From NCBI GenBank assembly GCA_963848195.1, contig CAWKCY010000001.1, positions 248,001 through 312,000 of the forward strand: 64,000 nucleotides of DNA. Direction: 5' to 3'. The DNA comes from CAVQBP01 sp963848195. Its GTDB lineage: Bacteria > Bacteroidota > Ignavibacteria > Ignavibacteriales > Ignavibacteriaceae. Made by a program: the position numbers and the translations under genes. Shown here one piece after another: positions 16,633 to 23,336 of the stretch. Each line of letters opens with the position of its first letter. Position 1 is the stretch's first letter. The notes under the pieces are model-generated. The model worked only from the letters and a program-made list of their open reading frames with translations, was not told the origin of the DNA and did not search any database.

Positions 16633-17501
16633 TTACAGATTGTACTTTTTTTTAAAATAAGAATAAGCTTTATTTATGTCCTTTGTCTTTTTCTCAGCAA
16701 AAATTTGAAATTCTTTTCCAAGATGACTTACTTTATCAGGGTGGTATAATCCATTAATTCTTTATAAATTCGTTTAAATCTGATTTTGTGATTTTGCCTT
16801 TTAATCCAAAAAGACTGGCATAAATTTTATCTCTTTCAGATTCTGATAAAAGCGAATCATCTATCTCTTGATAGTTCTCAATATTATTAGCATAACTATT
16901 TTGAGTTTCGTTCTTATCATATGAAGTTTCTTTAAATTGGTTAAATGATGTTTCATCAAATGCAGAATTATTATCAGATTGAGCAGTAATATTCCATGAT
17001 TCAAAAGGAAATTGTATCCCTAATCTATATCCATATTTTTGTTTTAATAACTTCTTGCTGGGATTTCTAGCAAAAATAAATAAAAACTTCGAATTACTAA
17101 CTTTTTTATATTGATTTTCACATTCATTACAAATGTAAATATGTGTGAATAATTCAGAACAGGATGTTGAAAAACTTATATAAATAATTCTATAATCGAA
17201 AGCCCAATGCCTTTTTCGATATCCAACTTTTAAAGCACTTGAAGAAGCAAAATTATTTTTACATAAAGGACAAATTCTCTTAGGAATAACTTTTTGTATG
17301 TCAGTTTCTAAAGAATACTTTATTATTTAAAGGAGTAGCAAATAGCCAAAATAAACGGAAAGAGGTATATAAAAATAAGAGGTAAATAATTAATGTGAAT
17401 ATATAAAAATGATCCTCTTCGCCAAAAATTGCTTCAAAAAAGTTTATGGAAAAAATCACGAATAATAAAAATATTATTATCTGTTTAAAGTTAATCCTCA
17501 T
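16633..17501 (-). pseudogene. Membrane-anchored zinc-ribbon J-domain protein, frameshifted
   Basis: One protein is spread over three frames. The N-terminus from ATG 17501 has two helices (IIIFLLFVIFSINFFEAIF, FTLIIYLLFLYTSFRLFWLF). After a shift near 17325 the frame runs KYSLETDIQKVIPKRICPLCKN..., with CPLC and CNEC pairs (zinc ribbon), then a linker rich in D/N/E/S. This open stretch of about 200 codons has no ATG. After a last shift near 16760 it ends YHPDKVSHLGKEFQIFAEKK and INKAYSYFKKKYNL, a J-domain helix II-III with the HPD motif, TAA at 16633. J-domains stimulate Hsp70 (DnaK). A C-terminal J-domain behind membrane helices resembles DjlA/TerB-associated layouts. Confidence 0.6.
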
Positions 17502-17536
17502 TTAGAAGCATCTCGAATGAATAGTGTACTCGTTTT

Positions 17537-17701
17537 TTAATAATTTTTAATCCTTAAATGAGATATAAAACAACAATCATTTTCTAAAAAGAAATTATAT
17601 GCTTCAAAAGGATCCTTCCTTGTGAGTTTCCAAAAATTTGGTTTACCGAAGAAGTGTAAAATAGAATATAAAACAATGATTGAAAGGATTATTACCCACA
17701 T
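17537..17701 (-). CDS. 54-residue membrane-anchored small protein, probably truncated
   Basis: ATG 17699-17701: MWVIILSIIVLYSILHFF anchor, then GKPNFWKLTRKDPFEAYNFF and LENDCCFISHLRIKNY, TAA 17537. The FWKL...DP..AYNFFLENDC pattern looks like the start of a longer small-protein family I recall only vaguely, so the C-terminus may be lost. It lies between 17501 and 17764 with no attC-like site, so it may share a cassette with its neighbours. Confidence 0.4.
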   Translation of the reverse strand: MWVIILSIIVLYSILHFFGKPNFWKLTRKDPFEAYNFFLENDCCFISHLRIKNY

Positions 17702-17763
17702 ATTATTTTACTCCCACCAAAATATAATAATATCAAAATGTTGACAAATCTGATTCTCTTATA

Positions 17764-18072
17764 TCATTTTTGCGACAAACGGTATGAAAGTTCAAGAATA
17801 ACAGTCTCAAGTATAAAAGTAAATAAAGAAATTCCCCACCCAAAGTCTGTCATTATTATATATGAAATACCAATAAATAATAAAATTAAGATTGGATAAC
17901 CAAAGGAATTTATTCTAACGTCGATTTCTTGCTTATAATTGATTGAACTTTTTTTGTTTAAATCTCTTTTACATTCGTCACAAATATAGTTACTAAAAAT
18001 AAATTCTCTTTTACAAACATCGCATTCAAGTTTTCCTTTTATTTGGTTTTGTTTTTCATTTTTTGGTTCCAT
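17764..18072 (-). CDS. Zinc-ribbon two-helix membrane protein
   Basis: 102 residues from ATG 18072. The cytoplasmic part has CDVCKREF and ICDECKRD (two CxxC pairs separated by about 12 residues, a zinc ribbon). Two hydrophobic segments follow (GYPILILLFIGISYIIM, GISLFTFILETVILEL). The frame is intact. The order zinc ribbon then helices is shared with the broken gene at 11342-11779, and a zinc ribbon plus helices is also present in 16633-17501. Function unknown; quality control or membrane stress are possibilities only. It is the first gene after the composite attC-like region on its left-to-right side. Confidence 0.6.
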   Translation of the reverse strand: MEPKNEKQNQIKGKLECDVCKREFIFSNYICDECKRDLNKKSSINYKQEIDVRINSFGYPILILLFIGISYIIMTDFGWGISLFTFILETVILELSYRLSQK

Positions 18073-18127
18073 TTATTTTAACTTATTATGCTGATTGTAT
18101 TTTAAAGGGTAGTTAATATTTTGCTTA

Positions 18128-18322
18128 TGTGCCTAACGCTTTGTGGCTAGGGCGCAGCCCAAAACTACAATGCCGAACCAACAAAGGATTATGCTCGGCA
18201 AGCTCGGCATGAAGACCTTATAACGTTAGTACATTGAACAAGAAACTCTAATAGAAACAATAGGCTTAAAAACCTAAAAATGCCGAGTGCATATACGCTT
18301 AAAATGCTTCTAGTTAGTTGGC
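18128..18322 (-). repeat. Composite attC: one complete site plus an extra left half
   Basis: Minus strand, first part: GCCAACTAACTAGAAGCATTT, CTCGGCATTTTTAGGTTTTT (a left half as in the long sites). Then, from 18223, a complete about 93-bp site: ACTAACGTTATAAGGTCTTC, GCCGAGCTTGCCGAGCATAAT, CCTTTGTTGG, TTCGGCATTGTAGTTTTGGG, CTGCGCCCTAGCCACAAAG and CGTTAGGC. CGTTAGGC matches the attC R' core (GTTRRRY). This is the clearest complete site in the window and the best template for searching the others. Confidence 0.7.
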
Positions 18323-18325
18323 ATT

Positions 18326-18607
18326 TTACTCATCATAATCTATCTCAATAGTAATATTTATTGGTAGGATAACATTATCCTTATTTCTGATTGTACCACT
18401 ACTTGCAACTAAATTAATTGACTGTTCGTTATCCCAATGGTTCTTTATTTCATTAAAAATTTTTTCATCAATTAATATGTTCCTCCCTCCATCAAGATTA
18501 TTTAGGAAAGCGAAATATTCTGAACCTTTTTTATGAATAGAAAAAATAGTAGAAGTTTTTGCTTTTAATAAATGTTTTGGGCATTCAATTGTTGTTTCAT
18601 TTTTCAT
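18326..18607 (-). CDS. Small cassette protein of unknown function
   Basis: 93 residues, intact. No membrane segment or signal. Rather acidic, C-terminus INITIEIDYDE. Its ATG overlaps the stop of the upstream secreted-protein gene by four bases (ATGA-type junction at 18604-18607), so the two are translationally coupled. Not recognised. Being cytosolic while its partner is exported, a regulatory role is conceivable but unsupported. Confidence 0.65.
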   Translation of the reverse strand: MKNETTIECPKHLLKAKTSTIFSIHKKGSEYFAFLNNLDGGRNILIDEKIFNEIKNHWDNEQSINLVASSGTIRNKDNVILPINITIEIDYDE

Positions 18608-19221
18608 TGTTTGTAATCCACAAGTTCAGTAAATATTGTATAAATATTTTTATCTCTATTTAAAACTTCGGTTTTGATTAATCCAACATTCGGCGCATAG
18701 TATAATTTGTTTTCCATAAATACCTCTTTCTTTTCTGATTTTGAGCTAATGCCAGATACAATTTTTTGCAATACTAAAACATTCTTGAATTCACCAGCAG
18801 GTACTGTTACATCTTTAAATTCAACAACCTTATAATCTTCAATCTCACCTTCATCTTTTTTATTTGTCCAGCTTTGTCCAATTTTTAGTTCGGAATCAAG
18901 AACTATCTCTGAGGAAAGTTCCCAATCAGTATTTAATAATCCACCACGAGTTCCTAATAATAGAATTTTGCCATTTCTTTTTTCAAAGAGTTTCTCATTT
19001 GTAACCGGGGAAAGGTCTCCTAACTTTATTATTTGTTTGACAAGATAAGCCTCGTAAGTATTGTCAAAAGCACTCACAATATATTTTTCTTCCCAATCCT
19101 TATGGGGTGCTTTATATTTCCATTCATAACCAATCTGTATCGGGTAATAATCAATATTATTGGTTTGAGGTAAAATTGATAATGAAGTAATAAAAACTAA
19201 AAGAAAGATAATTCTTTTCAT
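18604..19221 (-). CDS. Secreted protein with YYPIQIGYEW motif
   Basis: 205 residues with a clear signal peptide (MKRIIFLLVFITSLSILPQT). The start is supported by a strong ribosome site, GGAGGTTACTCG just before ATG. After the signal, DYYPIQIGYEWKYK resembles a motif at the beginning of many secreted Bacteroidota proteins of unknown function (YYPLxxGNxWxY). Later VTVPAGEFKNVLVLQ and YYAPNVGLIKTE are also typical of that group. Likely periplasmic or surface exposed, about 22 kDa. Coupled to the gene at 18326-18607. Confidence 0.65.
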   Translation of the reverse strand: MKRIIFLLVFITSLSILPQTNNIDYYPIQIGYEWKYKAPHKDWEEKYIVSAFDNTYEAYLVKQIIKLGDLSPVTNEKLFEKRNGKILLLGTRGGLLNTDWELSSEIVLDSELKIGQSWTNKKDEGEIEDYKVVEFKDVTVPAGEFKNVLVLQKIVSGISSKSEKKEVFMENKLYYAPNVGLIKTEVLNRDKNIYTIFTELVDYKQ

Positions 19222-19262
19222 CGAGTAACCTCCAATTTTTTATGACGTAGTCGTGGTATAAA

Positions 19263-19330
19263 GGCCTGTTACCAGGCATCCCCCACACAGATCCCTGCAT
19301 GCAGTTTTTAGCTTTGCACCTTATCTAGAT
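19263..19330 (-). mobile_element. Group II intron domain V/VI-like remnant, copy 5
   Basis: Minus strand: AAGGTGCAAAGCTAAAAACTG, CATGCAGGGATCTGTGTGGG, GGATGCCTGGTAACAGGCC. The domain VI-like GATGCCTGGTAACAGG hairpin is perfect here, and the domain V part is degenerate. It lies upstream (5') of the secreted-protein gene at 18604-19221, at the right edge of the cassette region. Confidence 0.5.
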
Positions 19331-19714
19331 ATAGCTTCGCCCCATCACTCCCATAAATATAAAATATGATGCAAATCTTAATCTAATTTTTACTTATAAA
19401 ATCCCGATGAGGATAAATAGAATGGCCTGGATGAAGAGAAAATGCCCCATTTTCCCCATACAACTTTTCATAACCATACCAACTTATACTGAAAAAAATT
19501 AAGTTCCAATAAAATTCTTAAAAAAGTTAAAAATACTTTTAAAATGAATCTTTAGGATTTAGGTTCCATAAACCCGCCTCCCGTCTTACCAGATCTTCCT
19601 CCCGTATTTTTACGTTTTAAAATCAGGTAAGCAAAATCGTTTTTCAGATGAAAATCGAATTCTAAAATTTTTTTTATATATTTATGAAAAACTTATTAAG
19701 GCGAAATTTTAGAT
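19331..19714. other. Non-coding stretch, no feature seen
   Basis: AT-rich interval between the last domain V/VI-like remnant and the terminator of the HTH gene. I found no open frame, attC-like words or hairpins of note. If a promoter for the minus-strand cassettes exists here I cannot point to it. Confidence 0.4.
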
Positions 19715-19745
19715 ATAAAAAACTTAGCAGCAAAGGCTGCTAAGT
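19715..19745 (-). terminator. Rho-independent terminator of the HTH gene
   Basis: On the minus strand a perfect 9-bp stem CTTAGCAGC-CTTT-GCTGCTAAG (19744-19723) is followed by TTTTTTAT. The stem begins within the stop codon of the gene at 19740-20297. Confidence 0.85.
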
Positions 19746-20297
19746 ACTTACTAGTTCCTCAGAACAAAAATATCTTACAAATGCTTTCTTCAAATCTGTT
19801 ACAATATTTTTAATTCTGGTATAAGAACAGTGTACCTTATCAGCGATAGTTCTTGCATCAAAACCCTGGATTAAGAAGTTCAGAACTTTTTTCTCAATGC
19901 GCGAAAGTTTTGCCTGCCAACTGTTATAATCGATTTGAAATGCTATAGCTTCTTCAACTTCTTCTTTATTTCTTTGCTTTAATGTCATCCATTCATCAAA
20001 TTCAATTATCTCTGTATCAACATCTGGTCTCCTTCTATAGAACGACAAAACGTCAATGCTGGATTTCCGCCATAACCTTTCTTGCAGAAAGATCGAGTGT
20101 CAACTTCTTTTGCACGCTGAGTAACGAAGCATTTATAATTTTGTTTTTTGATTTCTTTACCTGCAGCAACATCATGCAGATATTTTTCGTAGGACTGGCA
20201 GAAAGCTCCGTATTTTATCTTTACGGCGGGGATCATATCTTAGAACAGCATAATAGGCTTGATCGCAAACAATAGGATATAGTTCTTCCCATGACAT
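19740..20297 (-). pseudogene. Sigma-70-like/HTH protein, frameshifted
   Basis: ATG 20295-20297 follows GGAGGAAAAAAT. The first frame reads MSWEELYPIVCDQAYYAVLR to about 20220, then a second frame CQSYEKYLHDVAAGKEIKKQ ... VDTRSFCKKGYGG, then a third frame RRRPDVDTEIIEFDEWMTLK to an HTH at the end (LSRIEKKVLNFLIQGFDART...KVHCSYTRIKNIVTDLKKAF). The end resembles sigma region 4/LuxR-type HTH. The N-terminal half with SYEKYLHD and KEVDTR is known to me from mobile-element regulators in Bacteroidota, without a proven function. Two frame changes (near 20225 and 20045) make it a probable relic. It has its own terminator. Confidence 0.6.
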
Positions 20298-20512
20298 ATT
20301 TTTTCCTCCGAATTATTGATTGATTGGTAGGTCTATATTCTTCTGATACCAAGAAATCGGAGAAAATTTTGAGTTACTGGATGGTAAAACTTGTGCTGAC
20401 AGCTTAAGCTGTGATTCTTATACCCGATTTGGGAAAATTTATTTGCTAAAAATCCTTCCACCTGGAAATGGATTTGATTAATTTTGTAGTTACGCTTTTA
20501 AAAGGATTTGAA

Positions 20513-20742
20513 ATGAAAAATAAAAAAGATGATGAAAAAAGAAGGTTGCGATATACTGCAGGTTATCTACCTATATGCAGGGTGCAGCAGATTATAGTTC
20601 TTTAGATGCGCAAGAAGATCAACTGAAAGCTTTTTGCAAAGGGAAAAATTGGGATATTTATAAAATATATAGGGATACCAAAACCGGTTCTACTTTAGAA
20701 AGGGATGAACTTCAAAACTTATTCCGTAAGGTAAGGCGGTGA
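20513..20742 (+). pseudogene. Serine recombinase N-terminal fragment
   Basis: From the ATG at 20513 the first frame (MKNKKDDEKRRLRYTAGYL) shifts near 20575 to DYSSLDAQEDQLKAFCKGKN, then WDIYKIYRDTKTGSTLERDE and LQNLFRKVRR, stop. The order GYLR..(Y)S(L)DAQ..QL..FC......IY....TG..L.R.EL is the resolvase/invertase catalytic domain, but the active-site Ser/Arg stretch is garbled and everything after about residue 75 is absent (large serine recombinases have 400-550 residues). It lies 75 bp from the 3' end of tRNA-Asn, on the opposite strand to nearly everything else in the island, so it may be the remnant integrase of the element. Confidence 0.7.
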
Positions 20743-20768
20743 TGGTTGCTTAGAGAAAAAATGGTCGG

Positions 20769-20805
20769 AAATAAAAAATGCGAACAGTAAACCTACCGTT
20801 CGCAC
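20769..20805 (-). terminator. Terminator of tRNA-Asn
   Basis: On the minus strand, just downstream of the tRNA CCA end, TGCGAACGGTA-GGTT-TACTGTTCGCA forms an 11-bp stem with one G-U pair, followed by TTTTTTAT. Confidence 0.85.
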
Positions 20806-20817
20806 ATCTGACGTCTT

Positions 20818-20892
20818 TGGCTCCGCGAGCAGGACTCGAACCTGCAACCCTTCGGTTAACAGCCGAATGCTCCACCATTGAGCTATCGCGGA
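20818..20892 (-). tRNA. tRNA-Asn (GTT)
   Basis: Minus-strand cloverleaf with encoded CCA. The acceptor pairs TCCGCGA/TCGCGGA. The D arm contains TAGCTCAATGGTGGAGC. The anticodon loop is CTGTTAA (anticodon GTT). The T arm is GCAGGTTCGAGTCCTGC, with discriminator G. Total 75 nt including CCA. It borders the accessory island on its right side; tRNA 3' ends are common integration sites. I saw no second copy of the tRNA 3' end in the window. Confidence 0.95.
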
Positions 20893-21246
20893 ATTCTTTT
20901 AAAAGAATACTAAACTTAAGCACTGCCTGATTTCTTGTCAAGTTTTCAAATGAATTATCAGGAGGTTTTACGCATTATTTCAATGTAATTTATTGTATAA
21001 TGGCTTATTTTGGAAGTAAAATTCAGGATGTCTTAATTTTTTAGTTTTTGAATGAATTTTGTTATTTTATTTTATAACTTAGAATGTTAAAAATTGATCA
21101 TATCTTATCTTATTCTATATTCTAAAATCTTCCCGAAGATAGTTAAGTGTATATTTATATCCGGATGCACAATTTAGAAGATTTATCATATTTTATAAGA
21201 GATTTAGAAGTTTTTATTAAATTAGATATTAAAAAATTGTCGATAA
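20893..21246. other. Intergenic stretch between tRNA-Asn and sensor kinase
   Basis: About 350 bp of AT-rich DNA between a leftward tRNA and a rightward kinase gene, so both promoters must lie here. I could not identify a convincing promoter motif, repeat or hairpin. Confidence 0.4.
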
Positions 21247-23262
21247 ATGATAGTAAAAAATAAAATTAGCAGAATTATATTAAATTCCAATTTCAGCACA
21301 AATGCTCATTTACATGAGCTTTTTTCGAATGAAAAGAATATCCTGTATAAATATAATTTCGGGATAAAGAAATATGATTATTTTAGTGATTCAATTGTTG
21401 AATTGACGGGATTTACAAAAGATGAAATAAATGAGAAGGGCTTTTCGTCACTTATCAAAAAAGTAGTCAAAAATGCAAATTCAGGTGACAAAATTGAATC
21501 GGGAAATGACATTGTCGAAGAGAAAATATTAAATTATTTAATTGAGACAAAAAATAAAGAACTTAAGTGGATCGAAGATATTTCATTCTTAAATAAAAAA
21601 GGAGAAAATAAAAACAATTTCAGCATTGGTGTTTTGAAAGAAATTACCGAATTGAATGAGTTAATATCCAGCCTGTTCAATGAAATTAATAGTCTTGATT
21701 CAATAATGGACCTGTCAGAGATTATTTTTCAAATAATTGATCGTGACAATAAAATTATCTTTGTCAATAAAACCGGCTTAGAATTATTAGGCTATTCAAA
21801 AGAAGAGATGATCGGAAAGGGAATTGCACAATTTATTCTTAACGAAGATGAAGATGTATTTAATATAAAACGGAATAACACAGATTTTGAGACTTCTTTT
21901 TTAACTAAATCTGGTGAGAAACGGATAATTAACTGGCATTGTAAGGAAGAGAAGGATGAAAAAGGGAATAAGCTGTATACTCTCTGTTCAGGTCAGGATT
22001 CAACACAGAGAATTAAACAGGAAAAGGTTCGTCATATAATTTTAGAAATACTGGAGGAATCGAATACAGAAGCTAACTTGCAGGAATTCTATAAATTTAT
22101 TCATAATTCAGTTAAAAAATTAATGCCTGCGGATAATTTTTATATTTCTATTCTTAATAAAGAAACAAATACTTTGACATTTCCTTATTTTATTGATCAG
22201 CTTGATTCTGAAGCACCACCAAAAGAATTCGGAAAAGGTCTCACTGAATATATTTTGGTAACGGGTAAATCAGCTTTAATAAATAGAAAAGCGGACGAAA
22301 GCCTGGTTAAAGAAGGAAAGGTTGAATTGATTGGTTCACCTTCGGCGATATGGTTAGGTGTTCCGTTAAAAATTTTAGATAACACTATAGGAGCGCTTGT
22401 AGTTCAAGATTATGAAAATGAAGAGACTTATACTGAAAAAGAAAAAGAAATACTTGAACTAATATCGCATCCTATTTCCAGAGCTATTGAGCGTAAAAAG
22501 GTTGAAGAAGAAAGAGACCGGATGATAAAAGAGTTAAAAGAAATAAATACATCAAAGGATAAACTATTCTCTTTAATATCTCACGATTTAAGAAGTCCTT
22601 TTAATTCTCTTCTAGGTTTCTCCGATATATTAACGAATGAATATGATTCACTGACCCAGGAGGAAATTAAGGAGTATTTAAATGTAATCAATGAAGCCTC
22701 AAAAAGCTTATATGCAATGACTACAAACCTCCTGCAGTTTTCACGCTTCCAGATGGGCAATTTTGAATTTAATCCTGTAAACATTAGCATAAAAAAAGCC
22801 ATACAAAAAAATCTTAAAATGCTCAAAGGTAATATCATAAAAAAACAGCTGAACTTACTTACCGATATTGATCAGGATGCAGAAATACTTGTAGATGAGG
22901 ATATGTTAAACTCAATATTACAAAATTTAATTTCCAATAGTATTAAGTTCACAAAGAAAAGAGGTGAAATAAGAATTTTTACAAAGATACTTCCTTTTTT
23001 TAATGAGCCCCAGCAAATTGAAATAAGTATAGAGGATACGGGTGTAGGGATAAGCAAGAGTGATTTAAATAAAGTTTTCAAAGAACATATGCATTCGGCA
23101 CCCGGAACCGAAAGGGAATATGGGTCGGGGTTAGGTTTATTATTAGTTAAAGAATTTGTTGAAAAAAATAAAGGTCACATAAAAGTAAAAAGCAAATTGA
23201 ATGAAGGGACTTCGTTTATTTTCTCATTCCCGATTGCCGCGCTGCCTTCCAATGGTTTTTAA
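21247..23262 (+). CDS. PAS-PAS-GAF sensor histidine kinase
   Basis: 671 residues, no membrane segment, so a cytoplasmic sensor. Order: a degenerate PAS-like region (about 30-140), a PAS domain (about 150-255; IIDRDNKIIFVNKTGLELLG), a GAF domain (about 265-415; GVPLKILDNTIGALVVQDY), a coiled linker, HisKA with the phospho-acceptor His446 in SLISHDLRSPF, and HATPase with N box (ILQNLISNSIKFT), G1 (DTGVGIS) and G2 (GSGLGLLL). It autophosphorylates and passes phosphate to a response regulator. The following gene (23337) is a REC-kinase hybrid whose kinase part is closely similar, suggesting duplication. The signal is unknown. Confidence 0.9.
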   Translation: MIVKNKISRIILNSNFSTNAHLHELFSNEKNILYKYNFGIKKYDYFSDSIVELTGFTKDEINEKGFSSLIKKVVKNANSGDKIESGNDIVEEKILNYLIETKNKELKWIEDISFLNKKGENKNNFSIGVLKEITELNELISSLFNEINSLDSIMDLSEIIFQIIDRDNKIIFVNKTGLELLGYSKEEMIGKGIAQFILNEDEDVFNIKRNNTDFETSFLTKSGEKRIINWHCKEEKDEKGNKLYTLCSGQDSTQRIKQEKVRHIILEILEESNTEANLQEFYKFIHNSVKKLMPADNFYISILNKETNTLTFPYFIDQLDSEAPPKEFGKGLTEYILVTGKSALINRKADESLVKEGKVELIGSPSAIWLGVPLKILDNTIGALVVQDYENEETYTEKEKEILELISHPISRAIERKKVEEERDRMIKELKEINTSKDKLFSLISHDLRSPFNSLLGFSDILTNEYDSLTQEEIKEYLNVINEASKSLYAMTTNLLQFSRFQMGNFEFNPVNISIKKAIQKNLKMLKGNIIKKQLNLLTDIDQDAEILVDEDMLNSILQNLISNSIKFTKKRGEIRIFTKILPFFNEPQQIEISIEDTGVGISKSDLNKVFKEHMHSAPGTEREYGSGLGLLLVKEFVEKNKGHIKVKSKLNEGTSFIFSFPIAALPSNGF

Positions 23263-23336
23263 TTGATAATGTCTGCAGCGGGGAAAGGTTTCCCCCTGAT
23301 ATTAGAAATTGAGCTCTCAAATAACTCGGAGATAAC

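Noticed and set aside
484..18607. CRISPR array
   Set aside because: Intergenic elements are 65-240 bp, imperfect, and separated by genes, not by short unique spacers of equal length.
20513..20742. A functional integrase for the cassette array
   Set aside because: It is a serine recombinase fragment of about 75 codons with a frameshift. Integron integrases are tyrosine recombinases of about 320 residues.
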